64,000 nt of DNA from Agapanthus africanus (GCA_030015575.1 CM057337.1:297872044-297936043); one strand, 5' to 3'; shown: positions 21,290 to 34,233, counted from the first letter of the stretch. The notes: generated by a model not told the origin, from the letters alone. Translations and numbers: made by a program.

Positions 21290-22018
21290 CACTCCTACTT
21301 TTACCCTTTTCTCCAGGACACCCCGTTTTACTACGAACGTCCACTTCCATTGGACAAAACCATCGTATGGTTAGATACGAACTCGAAAGAATTTATTCGA
21401 GGATGGTTTCCGGTTCTGGAGAAAACGGATAGGATTATTCAGTTGTCTTTTCCTTTTACCCTCTCTCAGGTTACGAGTACTCCTTGGTTTAGGGGTAGTA
21501 CACCTATTACGCAAATTGGATTGTCTTCTTCTAAACCTTAGGCTGGTGCCGACCGGTAGGGAATGAAGAAAACCAATTAGCCTAACGATGGTGTATAGAA
21601 GGTATTAAGTTCAGACAAAGCAAGGGATTAGTAAGAGGGCAAAGTAAATTGCAACAGATATTCACGACCAAACCAAATATTTCGTTACCACTCCCACATC
21701 ACCTTTGTATTTCTCCAGGACACTCTGTATCGCTACGAAGATCCACAGTTTATTTGGATACTCCATCGTATGGTTATATACGAACTCGAATGGAACTTGT
21801 TCCAGTTCGGGGATGGATTCTGGTTCAGGAGAAATAGGAATAAGGTTTATTCGGTTGTCTTTTATCTTCACCCTCTCTCATTGCGAGTGTTCCTAGGATT
21901 GGGACAGTACACCCATTATGCTTATTGGATAGTCTTCTTCCAAACCATAGGCTGGTGCCGAACGGTAGGGAAGGAAGAAAACCATTTGGCCTAAAGGGGT
22001 GTACAGAAGGTAATGACT
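21290..22018 (+). repeat. Tandem duplication of about 400 bp inside D
   Basis: Two related units (about 21290-21612 and 21690-22018) both run from CTCCAGGACAC to GAAGGTA, offset about 402 bp, and share ACCATCGTATGGTTA-like, GGCTGGTGCCGA and GGTAGGGAA blocks. The same duplication exists in H and J. Short frames in it have no recognisable product. It lies where protease and integrase would be expected. Confidence 0.7.
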
Positions 22019-23400
22019 AAAGACATATGAAGGGATTTGGAGAGGTGGCAAAGAATTATACGGTTACAGTCGTGAATCTGGAAGAGGCATTACTAGGAAT
22101 ACCAGGATACCCCATCGAAATATTTCAATGTTTCAGTTTCACTGTGTAATGTTAAAGGAAAACTGATTTCCCGATTAGATACTTACTCCAGGGTATGTAT
22201 TTACCAGGTACGATTCTCATATCTGTATGGTTTTACAGATGATGAGTGGGAGTAAGTTATTGGGAATTGGGTGATTATCCTCATTATATCGGGATTCGTT
22301 GTAATCGGTGATATTTGAGGAAATCACCTGGGTTGTTTGCCGGTTGGCAAATATTTGGTTTTGAATATCCGCAGTTATGCACCAATTTCAAATTGATATA
22401 TCTGTACGTCTATTTTCATAGAGTGAGATGTACCTTTTTGAAATTATGTCTCTGACATTTACCTATATCAGTGGATGGTTAGGTAAGGAGCATTGAACAG
22501 CGGTGTAATTCTTCTTAACCATAAGTACAGTTTTCAACCTACGACACACAGTGAATGAGTTATCAGACTCAAGGGACTTATACAAAGGATTGTATGTTGT
22601 CCAGGGTCCATCAGGACAGAGGGCTTGGTCCTCGTACTATATTCGGTTTACTTATGACTTCTCTAGTTTTTAGAAAGATGTTTCGCGGAAACACAGGGTC
22701 CAAATTTTGAGAAGTTATAGGTATTTGAATAGAGTAGAGAACCAGGTATAGCAAGTATCGGGATTCTTCAAAGAGATCGAAGATGTAGATACTTGTGTAT
22801 GGTATTCAGTTGATAGTAATGATAAAGAGATCTTGCTTCTCTTTCAGGTTACTCATAATTGGAAGTATTCCTAAGTTGAGTAACGCTGATCGGCCTCCTT
22901 CCATTTAGTTGACATGCGCTGGGGACAGCTGCATGATTTGAATCTGGTTCAATTAAATCAGTGCCTCTGTTTCTATATTGGATATAGAACAGTTCATATC
23001 TTAACGATGTTAAGGTACGGGGAGTTGTCCGGTTTATGATTAAAACCAGACACTGGACAACTCAAGGCACGTTTCTGTAATGGCTGTTTGTGGGTTGACC
23101 CAGGCTATGACGAGGGTTGACTTTCTACCATCTGGATGAACAATAGCGATATTGTTCTAGACTCGCCACAGTTTTATTAAAAATGGATTTTTTCAGAAAA
23201 CAGTAGTGGGAGTATGGTAGAACTGGAAGTGATTCCAGAACCACAAACGATTACTGAAGATTTGATAAGGAACCTAAAGATTCAATCTGGATTGACATTC
23301 CATTGGCCACTCCGCAGATAAGGTGGGTAACTTCAGGCACCCGAGAGGCACTACGGTAGCCTCAAGGACGGTGACAGGGAAGTTCTTGTTTACCCACAAT
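22019..23400 (+). other. Internal D sequence with no recognisable coding
   Basis: No frame here resembles a known protein. It contains further hairpins, for example CTGTTTCTATAT with ATATAGAACAG (22967-22992, one bulge) and GAGTTGTCC/GGACAACTC (23022-23063). Near-identical sequence occurs in H and, reversed, in J. Confidence 0.6.
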
Positions 23401-24545
23401 TACCATTGCTGTTGTTCCAGGTTACGAGACCCAGCGGGAGGATGAGTATAGCGTCGTTCTAAACCAGTTTTAGAAGTGTACGTCTATATGACTCTGCCAG
23501 AGGGTTGTCGTAGTCAGTGGGAGCAGCGGAAGCATTGGTGGACAGGTTGCTTATGTCTATTTATAGACTAGAGCAGATGTAGCGGAGATAGATCATCTAT
23601 TTCTGACGTGACAGTCATGGGTTTGACTTCGTCAGAATAGGGGATGGATCTGTTGAGAAGGTAGTAGGGTGTGATATCCTGGTATTTGGATGATATACAC
23701 AGAGTAGGAAAAGAAACTCCTACACTACGATCGGTTATACTTTGGTCGTCACACAGTTGTTTCTCCACAAAGGAAATGGATTTTATATCAGACATACTGG
23801 TTACTAGATCTATGGTTTTAGATCTAAATTTGGGTAGTTTCCCAATCAGGGTACTTGACAGCATTCTAAGAGTATTTAGGATGGACGACTCCTGGCACGG
23901 TAGTGTACCTGCAGGTAATGGAGTCACCCTCTCCAAAGGTGTCTTACAGACTATAGAGGAGAGGGACGGGCATGATTGGCAGATCACTTGCTCAGGCAAT
24001 TGAGTCAATCGTGAGATGTCAAGTACCACACCAGATGTTGTTCTTGCACTAGATGCAATAAGTTGACATTAATCCAATCCTGGAGAAACAGTCGGAAGCA
24101 GTTTTAGAACATAAGTGGATGTTCTAGGGATATGATAACGACAGCCTCATTCAGGAGACAGTTATCATTCCAGGCTTCCAAGGTGACATGGACGACAAGG
24201 AGGTTGTCAGAGTTATAGTTTTCCTTCTGATGAGGGGCAGTATTTTGGACAGGTGGTCCAAGGCAATACTGAGGGAGGCATGGCGCGCAGGATACTGATT
24301 AAGTTCAGTTGACGATACAGTCTAAGAAGTTTGGATTTGGAGTTCATTTATGAGCTAGGTCCCATCAGACATCCAGACATATTCTGAGACAGGTATTGCT
24401 CTTTTCGGGAGATGGCTTTCTCCGCGAACTTGAGATATAGAGAGACATAGAAAGAAACAACTAAGCGGATCCACTCACTGAGGCTATTCCTCGAACGCAA
24501 TAGTTCCGCAAACGAGCTTTGTGAGACTGACTAGTAGAGGAGTTG
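23401..24545 (+). pseudogene. Decayed RT and RNase H of D
   Basis: DNA similarity to copia pol is clear although frames are broken. Near 23490-23530 the sequence matches the PEGFVD..GSSG block. The open stretch 23671-24003 (110 codons) starts near WYLDDI, where YVDD would be expected, and continues through a degraded RT C-terminal block. Near 24478-24510 GCGGATCCACTCACTGAGG corresponds to the ADPLTEA end of RNase H. The same damaged stretch of 110 codons is nearly identical in H (61529-61861), so the damage predates both insertions. An antisense 153-codon frame over the same bases is a shadow. Confidence 0.8.
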
Positions 24546-24600
24546 GATGTTCGGTATCACACGGGCTGTGAGTATGCGACATCGCAATAATTAGCCTTGA

Positions 24601-24615
24601 GTGCAAGTGGGAGAT
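24601..24615 (+). other. Polypurine tract of D
   Basis: GTGCAAGTGGGAGAT directly before the 3' LTR, identical in H. Confidence 0.9.
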
Positions 24616-26852
24616 TGTTGGAGATAGTGCCCTCAGAGTCAATTATTAGGTCACAGGTACGTGATTGTAATGATTGAGGGAAGACCTATCCCGGTAGAAC
24701 AGTCTTACTCGAGATGATAGTATGCTATCTGGTTTACCTTTATCATCGTGTACTGCTTTAGGTGACTTGACACGTCGCTATTACACGTTGATAGAGCCCC
24801 TAGGATTCTTGCTTGACCACCAGCAGTATGAGGGCGATCATATAAGTGGGAGCTGGGGGTCTATAAGCTTATCCTTAAAAGGTCCCTAGTCGTGGGAGTT
24901 TCGAGACTGGGCATCGATACTCCATTAGTAGACTAGTGTATACAGTCGAGACCCCGACGAGGGGCAGTGGCCGGTCTCACAAGCCACTGGTGTCAGTTGG
25001 ATCACCTAAGATGTATACAGGTGCTCATTGGGTTATGAGTACACCGGACAGGACTCGCCGGGAACATGCTAGTTGGTCATATACCAGACGTCAGATGGCA
25101 GTTCCCTAGTGACATGTGTGCAGGTTAGTTCATCGACCTGGGGATCGTCATTTGTCTCGTGTGAGTTCCCACTGTACTTTGATTACTACCCTACCACGGC
25201 TCAAAGGAGTCGTGCAAACAGGTTTTAGTTGGGTACAGTCCCGAGCCACATGGAGACAGTGAGCGTATCTTCAGGGGTTCGTCTCTCCCGGTATTGGGGG
25301 TGAGGTCGTGCTGTGTCTAGGAGAGCCATTACACAAAGTCCTTGGCCAAGGCAAGGAGATTTACTGGTAGGTATTCCAGTAGTATCTCAGGGTGTTCTGG
25401 GCTACACTCCGACACGACTTGTACCGCTTTTGGGGGTCTGACTTTTACCAACCCCCTAGGCCCGCCATGCGATACTCATAGACGAACGGACCGGACTGCA
25501 CGGATATTGTCACTGACAGGCTCAGTAGGGTTGTCAGGCTGAGTTCACTCACAGACGTCCCTTTTAGTCAATACTTGGTAGCCCGTTACGTATTGGCTTA
25601 TACCTCTGACGTGCTAGTGGTTAAATCCACAACCAAGGTGTTGATGAGTCTTTAGAGTCCCCCACATTCAGTTACTCAGCTTTCGGGCGAAAGGTTGTAG
25701 AGGCCGTATGGAGATATGGCAAGGTCCGATCAGATACGTGCGGTATTGCACGGATCAGGATCGGACAGTTTGTACTAGTGGCCGTATGGATATATGGCAG
25801 GGTTCGATCAGATACGTGCGGTATTGCACGGATCAGGATCGAACGGATATTACTAGCCGGCTTTGGTTTAAGCCGGATCCTAGTATAGTACAGTGTAGAT
25901 TTTGTCTCATTGCATTTGTATTTCGGTCGGAATACAAATGCGGGTGTGTATGCACAGTATCGGGGTTTTTCCTGTAATTTATTACGGGACCAGTTTTCTG
26001 GAGTTGCCAGTTTGCTTTCCGTTTCGGCCAATTTCCATTGTTCCGTTCATTGGCCGAAGATTGGTGGAGGAGGGCTTATTTGCATTGTTGCAAATAAGCT
26101 TTTGTGGAAGGGGGTCTTTGCATGTTTCCTTGTATCATGATGGTGCACCATTCTTTTGACCTTGACTTGTATCTTCATGATGGCATGACTTTTAAGCCAT
26201 CATGTTTGATGATGGTTGGTGATTGAGTGTGGATGTATTTTGTTATCATGTTCTTTCATGATTCCTTTTTTGCATTATTGTTATGGTTGCACCACTCATT
26301 CCTTGGCTCACTCTCTCTCATTCTCTCCATTCACCTCTCATGGCCGGCCAAGCTTGGAGGAGGGGTTGCCCATTTTTGTAGTGGGGATTTTTGCTCTCTT
26401 GATGTTAGAAAAATCCCCAAGTTCCTCCACATTGTTCTTGTATCATTCCTCCACCAAAAGGGTGATTCCGATAACCCCAAAAGTGAGACACAAGTTCTAC
26501 TAAACATTCTACAGCAAATCTTGGGCACGTCGAGTAGCCGGCTTCGTGCCCGAGTTGCCTCGGCATTGAGGTGGGAGCCCGTAAACAAAGTAGGCGATGT
26601 GGTGCATTTCCGGCGACGAGGAGGAGGCAGGATTTTCCTCAGGAGATCGGGACCATGACGAGAAGACCGGAGGACTTGGTTCGTCGGTATATCTCTAACC
26701 CATCTTCTAGTTAGCTTAGACTTGTTAATGGTTACGATCCGGGTGTTTGGTGCGCGGCGGTGCCGGTTTGCTAAGTCCGCAAAATTAAAGTTATTCACTG
26801 TTTCCGCATTCCGGCGTCGGATTGACGGCCGGGGCGCCGCCGTGCACTTACA
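24616..26852 (+). repeat. 3' LTR of D
   Basis: 2237 bp, nearly identical to 16654-18889 with one extra T near 26039 (about 13 substitutions seen). It is followed by the TSD CTAAT and then the interrupted LTR of A. Confidence 0.95.
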
Positions 26853-28148
26853 CTAATAATATTTGTATCAACTTATTTAATCAACACTTGATTCGATAAC
26901 CCGGTTATATCATATATAACCGACCGATACTGTATCGACTTATCGAATCAACATTTGATTCGGTAACCCGGCTATATCTGATATAACCGATCGATACCTT
27001 ATATTGCGAGAATAGAATACGGTATCACATACTCGTATTAATCTCGGTCCCGCACATATCATATATGTGCTCCTACTTCGTTTTTCCTGAGCCAGTGAAA
27101 CCTCTGTGTAGGACTCTAAAGACTCGTCAATACGCCGGCAGTAGCTGATGATCACATCAAGCACCCACAAGCCATCAGCGGTACTAGCTGGACGTAATGG
27201 CTACACGGGTGTTGAATGATCAGAAGATCAGCAAGCAAGCCCACTCCAACTCCTGCAAAAGCTTGTCAGTAACACTATCATACATTCCGGTCTGTCCGTC
27301 TGATATATCGCATATCTAATATAGGGGTGGTAAACGTCAGACCCCAATAACCGATAAGTCATGGCGACGTGGCACTCATAACGGGTCGAGAAACTACCGA
27401 TAACACTTACAAGTAAATCTCCGTAGTTGCTCTGCTGAGGACTTCCAGTTATGGCCAAACGTGCACAACGCAACATCAACCCCCAATACCGGGAGAGACG
27501 AATCCCCTCCTATCGCTCATTGCCTCGATGTGATTCAGGACTGTACCCAAAAGCCACCATTTTGCACGTTCTCTCGTGGTAAGGTGGAAATTAAAGCACA
27601 GTGGGAATCATACAAGACTCTATGACGATCTCGGGTCTACAGACTAACTTGTACAAGTGTCACCAGAGAACTGCTATCTGACGATAGGTATAATACCAAC
27701 TAGGACTTCTCGGCGAGTCCGTTCAGTGTACCCAGTCTCCACTGAGCACCCGTATACCATATTTGATGTCAAACACGAATGTATGTGAGATCATCCATCG
27801 CCCATCATATGGGTCAAGATGCGTATATGCTAGTCTACTTTGGTATATCGATGCCCTGTCTCGATACACCCACGACTAGGAACATTAAGGATGCACTCAT
27901 GGACTACCTGTGTCCCACTAGTATGATCTACATCATAGTCCAGGTAGTCAAGTATACTTCCTAAGGGCTATACCAACATATAACCTTGAGAGAGTATAAA
28001 GAGACAAGTATATATGTTATGATAAAGAGCAACCAGATAGTTTATTATCATGTCGAGCAAGAATTTCCTCTCTATATATGTCCAAGCATCCACTATAATA
28101 TACATCACATGTACAATAATGGCCTCTAGGGCATACATATAACTAACA
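26853..28148 (-). repeat. 5' LTR of A, segment 3
   Basis: This resumes exactly where 16653 stopped (CTAATAATATTTGTATC, compare about 6105) and ends AACTAACA. With segments 1 and 2 it makes about 2256 bp, matching the 2259-bp 3' LTR. Confidence 0.92.
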
Positions 28149-28153
28149 CCAGG
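28149..28153. repeat. Target site duplication of A, right copy (CCAGG)
   Basis: Partner of 5135-5139. Confidence 0.9.
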
Positions 28154-30123
28154 ATTATGATGCAGATCATTCTAGTGGGGCAGAGGTAGTCGGCAAGTAC
28201 ATCCTTCAAATGTTCCTAATCGTGGGAGTATCGAGATGGGGCATCGATATTCCAGAGTAGACTAGCGTATACGCTTCTCGACCCATATGATGGGCGATGG
28301 ATGATCCCATATCCATTGGTGTTTGACATCAGAGATGGTATACGGGTGCTCAATGAAGACTAGGTATACTGAACGGACTCGCCGAGAACTCCTAGATGGT
28401 ATTATACCTATCGTCAGATAGCAGTTCTCTGGTGACACTGGTACAGGTTAGTCTGTCGACCCGAGATCGTCATAGAGTCTTGTTTGATTCCCACTGTGCT
28501 TTGATTTCCACCTTACCATGTTCAAGAGATCGTGCAAAACGTTGGTTTTGGGTACAGTCCCGAGTCACATGGAGGCAATGAGCGATAGGAGGGGATTTCG
28601 TCTCTCCCGGTATTGGGAGTAGATGTTGCACTAAGCTTGATTGGACATAACAAAAAATCCCTGGTCAGGATTGCTGAGATCTACTGGTAAGTGTTATCAG
28701 TAGTTTCTATGGGCCTCACATCTGTATGACTTATCAGGCTATTGAGGTCCGACGATTACCATCCCCAGGCTTTGTTATGCGACATATCAGATGAAGAGAC
28801 CGGACTGTACGGTAGTGTTACTGATTGGACTCGCAGGAGTATGAGCAGGCTTGCTTGTTGATCTTCCGATCGCTCAATACACGGGTGGTCGTTACATTTA
28901 GCTGACCGTTTGCGGGTTGTGGGTGACTAATATGATCACCACCAACTGCCGGCGTATTGACGAGTCTTTAGAGTCCTACACAGAGGTTTCCAGGCTCAAG
29001 CGAAACGAAGTAGGAGCACATATGTGATATGTGCGGTACCGAGATTAATACGAGTATGTGATACCGTATTCTATTCTCGCGATATGTGATATCGGTCGGT
29101 TATATGTGTTATAACCGGGTTATCGGATCAAGTGTTGATTCGACAAGTTGTTACATTTTATATTAGCCGGTTGTATATGATATAGCCGGATTATTAAATC
29201 AAGTGTTGATTTAATAATTTAATGTATAATTATATATTTGATATATTGAATTACATTAACTAATATTATCTCACTTAAACATTTCTTTTTCTCACTTTTG
29301 TTTACACTTTAATATATATGTGATATAGGTTATTGTGTCATGGTTGTTGATATATGCAACATGGGTGTATAAGACTCACACCATGCTCTTGATAATTAAA
29401 GGTTTTTATTTATTTTAGTAATTCACAAATTGGTGGAATTAGTCATGGTTGAAGCTTGTAGAAGCTTGTAGTGTCCATTGACTTAATCCACTAATTTGTT
29501 TTACTTAAGATATTTATTAACCTAACCATTATCCTTAGTCATAGTTTAGTTTCTACATTAGTTGGTATATGATACAAACTCACCCATAGTTTCTATTCTC
29601 ACCTCATGAGTTTCATTCTCTTCTCCATTTTCATCTTCATCTTCATCAAGAAAAAGTTTTCTTGCTTTTTTCAAGGTGAGGAAATATTATGAGAAAAGTA
29701 AATCTAAAGTGAGAAAAATTCCTACTTCATCATTCTCTACTAGATTTGCCATTTAGTTTAGGGTGTTTTCTTCACTAATTCCGTATTAGTGAAGAGGTGG
29801 TCTGAGTTGGTGTCTCTTCGACGTAGATCATCTTCGGCCTCGAAGACTTCAAGCAAGCTTGTTCCTTTCATCTTACGGAGCCTTTCTAGAGTCCGGGAGT
29901 TCACTACTTGAAGTGAAGGGACTACTACATGGAGCTATTGAAATGAAGGACCGGTCTACAAAAATTGTATTCCTTATTCACTTAGATGTAAAGATGTTTG
30001 CATTCTAGATTCGTCTAATTCTCTAGTTAAGATTGTAGGTTTGGGTTCTTTAGTGTGCCATTTTTTTAAAAATGGCTTGGTCGATTCCTCCCGAAACCCA
30101 GCGGCAACCTAGGGAACCCAGCA
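28154..30123 (+). repeat. 5' LTR of element B, right part
   Basis: This continues the LTR begun at 4941 and ends ACCCAGCA just before the PBS. The two parts total 2169 bp. Its TTGATT/AATCAA and GGTTATAT/ATAACC hairpins near 29090-29220 match the family-1 array. Confidence 0.9.
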
Positions 30124-30124
30124 G

Positions 30125-30136
30125 TGGTATCAGAGC
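30125..30136 (+). other. Primer-binding site of B
   Basis: TGGTATCAGAGC, an exact match, one base after the LTR. Confidence 0.93.
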
Positions 30137-30524
30137 CATGCTAGAGAATTAGACGACGTTGATAGAATTACAAAACCGAAACAACTCCGAAACACTCGAA
30201 TCAATAACCTAGTTTCTGTCAAAATTTTTAAGGTGTCTAAATTTTTTTTAAGAAATTACAGAATTATATATGAAATGTAACATGAACACCATAGAAATTT
30301 GGACCCTCCTCGTCGGATTTTGGCCGGCGACAAGTCTAAAAAATCCGAGCTCACCAGTTTTTCTAGGGAATTTTGGCTTCAAATTTTTATTGTGTTCCGG
30401 TCTCTGTGTTTTGGTGTTTCAGGTCTTGCTTGTTTTTACTGATATTGCATGTGATGTTATATTTCTATAAAGGCAATTCGGAGTATTTCGTACTCATAAT
30501 TCTGACATCATTTTGGGTATTTTA
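30137..30524 (+). mobile_element. Element B leader, first part
   Basis: The start of B's leader, interrupted by E at TTTTA. A hairpin CGGATTTT (30313-30320) with AAAATCCG (30340-30347) lies 188 nt after the PBS, where other elements carry the CCGCGGAACC hairpin, although the sequence differs. The leader resumes at 40904. Confidence 0.85.
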
Positions 30525-32731
30525 TGTAGGGTTCCTAGGCACACAAATGAGGTCTCACATGGCATCAACCATGCCAAATTCAAATTTTACAAGTGCCGAG
30601 AAACCCTAATGCGATCGTTGACTAGAGTTTAGGCAAAACTACAAGCGAATAGTTAACAACTTAACTAAGTGAACGGAAATACAACCTTTGTAGATCCGGT
30701 CCTCTACCTCCATAGCTCCGTGATGAAGTCCCTCCGCTGCGATCAACGGATCCCGGGCTCTAGCGTCGGCTTCATCGGAGAAATGGGCGGGCTAGGTCGT
30801 CGACTTCGATGCCGAAGATGATCTACGTCGAGGCAACACAAGATCAAGCTCCAACTTCACCAAGCCATGAAACTTGTGAAGAAAACACCCTATACTACTT
30901 GGCAAGTGGTAGAGGATGAAGAAATAGGAAGTGGGTTCACTTTAGAATTGCATTTCTCACTCTTTTTCTCATTTTACCATTGAAGCTAGCAAGCTTTTTC
31001 TTCTTGAAGAAGAAGAGGAAGAAGAAAAAGAATATGATAAGAATTATATTGAAAATAGAAAATGAGTGATTCTTATCATATAGCAACCATGGTTAAGTGT
31101 AGAGAATAAACTAAGGTTAGGTGAATGGTTAGGTTAGGAATGAAACAAAAATGGTAGACTTTTTCAAAGCTTCATGAAGCTTCAACAAAGAAACAAAATT
31201 AGCCACCATTTTTCCTTTTGCCAAAATGAATGAATAAATAAACAAATAAGCAAATAAATCAAATGAAACCCTAACCATTAACTAACCATGGTTTAATACA
31301 AACATACACCCAAGTTTGCATGTATCATCAAACATGATACAAACTAGTGCACAAACATATATCATATATACAATGTGCACATCAAGTGAGAAAATCCATT
31401 TTAAGTGAACCAATACTAGTTAATGCAAAGTAATATATCAAATATATAATTATACATTAAATCATTAAATCAATGCTTGATTTAACGATCCAGTCATATC
31501 GCATATGACCGACTAATATCCAATGTATCGACTTATCGAATCAATCCTTGATTCGATAACTAGGTTATATCGCATACAACCAATCGATACATTCATCGCG
31601 AGAATAGAATACGGTATCACATACACGCATTATTCTCGGTCCTGCACATATCTCATATGTGCTCCTATTTCGTTTCGCTTGAGCCAGGAAACCTCTGTGT
31701 AGGACTCTAAAGACTCGTCAATACGCCGGCAGTAGGTGATGATCATATCAAACACCCACAAGCCGCAAGCGGTCTGCTAAACATAACGGCCGCCCGGGTA
31801 TTGAGCGATCAGAAGATCGACGAGCAAGCCCGCTCATACTCCTGTGAATCCAACCAGTAACACTTACCGTACAGTCCGGTCTGTTCGTCTGATATGTCGC
31901 ATATCTCGCCTAAGCGTGGTAAACGTCAGACCCCAATAGCTCGATAAGTCATGTCGATATGAGGTCTATAACAGTTCGAGAAACTACAGGTAACACTTAC
32001 CAGTAAATCTCAGCAACCCTGGCCAGGGATTTCCGGTTATAGGCAATCGAACACAGCGCAACATCAACTCCCTATACTGGGAGAGGCGAATCCCCTCCTA
32101 TCGCTCATTGCCTCCATGTGACTCGGGACTGTACCCAAAAACCACCGTTTTGCATGCCCTCTTGGATGTGGTAAGGTGGAAATCAAAGCACGGTAGGAAT
32201 CACACAAGACTCTATGACAATCTCGGGTCTACAGACTAACCTGTACCAGTGTCACCAGAGAACTGCCATCTGACGTAAGGTATGATACCATCTGGGAGTT
32301 CTCGGCGAGTCCGTCCAGTGTACCCAGTCTCCACTGAGCACCCGTATATCATCTTTGATGTCAAACACCAATGGATATGGGATCATCCATCGCCCATTTG
32401 TATGGGTCGAGAAGGTATACACTAGTCTACTCTGGTATATCGATGCCCCGTCTCGATAAACCTACGACTAGGGACCTTGAAGGATGTACTTATGGACTAC
32501 CATGTCCCCACTAGTATGATCCGCATCATAGTCCAGGTAGTCAAGTACACATCCTAAGGGCTTTACCAACATGTAACAGAGAGACAATCAGTATACACGT
32601 TAAGGTAAAGAGCAACCAGATAGCATACTATCATGTCGAGCAAGAAAGTCCTCCCTATATATGTCCAAGCATCCACTACAATATACATCCTATGTATAGT
32701 AATGGCCTCTAGGGCATACATATAACTAACA
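30525..32731 (-). repeat. 3' LTR of E
   Basis: TGTAGGGTTCC...ACTAACA on the plus strand, followed by the PPT at 32732-32746. It is close in sequence to the LTR of F, so E and F are one subfamily. Confidence 0.95.
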
Positions 32732-33311
32732 ATCTCCCACTTGCACTAGGGCCATCTGATAGTAGTGGTTGTAGTATCTCATACTCAACCATCCCATAAA
32801 AGTCTCTCTCTGGGAAAAGGCCTTTGTGAGTGGATCCGCCGTGTTGTCATCTGAGTCTACTCTCCTAACCTCGATCTCCTTGGAGATCAACCATCTCCAT
32901 GATAAGGTGATACTGCCTTAGAATATGTCTGGATCACTGATGGGACGGACGTTCCTTGGCATAAGCTACAACTCCATTGTCTCACAATGGGAGGAACTAA
33001 GTTCATCTCATGAACAAATATACATCCAGACTGTCTCTTTGGTAGCATCTTAAGTAGCGATGTATCCAGCCTTTATCATCTAGTTAGCCACGGTATCTAG
33101 CTTGGAACTCTTCCAACATACCGTCCCTTTACTGAGGGTAAAGACAATGCCTGTGACTGACTTTCGGTCGTCCTTATCACTCTGGAACCTTTTCAGTGAT
33201 TCTCCCCAGGATCAATTGATACTATCTCAGTACAACTAGTGAGTATCCTAATATGCAATTACATCTATCTCATAGATGAAAACTCAGGATTTAGGAGGTA
33301 TCACTTTGATC

Positions 33312-33623
33312 CTATATGGAGAATCCTTGTGATAAGCGGAGATTGACCGAGCGTAGCTTAGGAAACTCCTTCCCCATCAAGAGTATGTCATCCACGTACT
33401 CTACGAGGATCGCCACCATACTCCCTACTACCTTTTTGTATATACAAGGTTCATCTACCATTTTGATGAAGTCAGACTCTTTGACTAAATCATCAAAACA
33501 GATGTTCCAACTCCGCGATGCCTGTTTTATCACATAAAACATCTTGCACACGTTTCCGCTGCTCCCACTGTCCACGAGGCCCTCTGGCTGTGTACTTATA
33601 GACGCTCTTTTCCAAAACATCAT
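33312..33623 (-). pseudogene. RT fragment with YVDD (E)
   Basis: A 103-codon open stretch: [41 protein letters not shown] and YVDDILLMGKE. It is the longest readable RT piece of E and is closely similar to A at 8439-8396 and below, without the break found there in A. Confidence 0.85.
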
Positions 33624-34233
33624 TTAGAAAAGCTGTCATGACACCCAACCAACAGATATCGTAGTCATGGTATGTAGCCGTAGCAAGTAGGATCTGGATG
33701 GACTTAAACATAGACACTGGAAAAGGTTTCATCATTATCCATGCCTGGTCGATGACGAAAACCTTTAACAAGTCTAGCTTTGAAAGTCTCAACTTTTCCA
33801 TCTACACTAAGTAATCTTCTCAAGATATACTTGCTCCTGATAGGGATTTAACCCTTCAGATATAGCAACCAAAGTCCATACTTTGCTGGTGTACATGGAT
33901 TCCATCTCAGATCGCTAAGTATCCAGCCATTCTTACAGAGTCCCTACTCTCGATGGCCTGCTCGAAACTAGTTGGGTCATCATCTCATGATGCAATCCTC
34001 GCTCCCACTGTCATAGAGAAACCGAAGTATCTCTCAGGTGGGTGAGGAACCCTACTAGATCGGCGGAGAGGCTGAGGTTCGTTGGTAATTATTGAATCCT
34101 TCGATTCTACCAAATCATGAGCTACAGTTTGTATAGCTAGAACATTTCCAGTTCTACATAACAGATCTTTCCTCGAGTTTGTCCGGATTTTACTTTTCAG
34201 ACATAGGCTGGACAACCCCAAATCTTAACTAAC

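Larger units (their letters stand above)
16654..26852 (+). mobile_element. Element D: complete, young, non-autonomous copia element
   Basis: A 10,199-bp family-2 element with TSD CTAAT at 16649-16653 and 26853-26857. The LTRs are 2236 and 2237 bp and differ by about 13 substitutions and one 1-bp indel by eye (about 0.6%). PBS and PPT are intact. The internal 5.7 kb has no open frame above 155 codons, lacks gag, and keeps only decayed RT and RNase H similarity at its 3' end. A recent insertion without coding capacity means it was mobilised in trans. At the common rate of 1.3e-8 substitutions per site per year the LTRs suggest about 0.2 million years. Confidence 0.95.
5140..28148 (-). mobile_element. 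Element A: complete copia element split by C and D
   Basis: This is a family-1 Ty1/copia element on the minus strand, about 10.6 kb once the nested C and D are removed. It has two LTRs of about 2.26 kb, a PBS, a 2.8-kb non-coding leader, a damaged pol in the copia order protease-integrase-RT-RNase H, and a PPT. The TSD is CCAGG. The first 430 bases of its two LTRs differ at roughly 7% of sites by eye, so it is an old insertion, which fits its being host to younger elements. Gag is missing: only a residue of its zinc-knuckle end precedes the protease region. Confidence 0.92.

Noticed and set aside
23568-24029. A 153-codon minus-strand frame in D, also at 61426-61887 in H
   Set aside because: It lies antisense to the decayed RT. 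Conservation comes from element copies, and the opposite strand aligns with RT.
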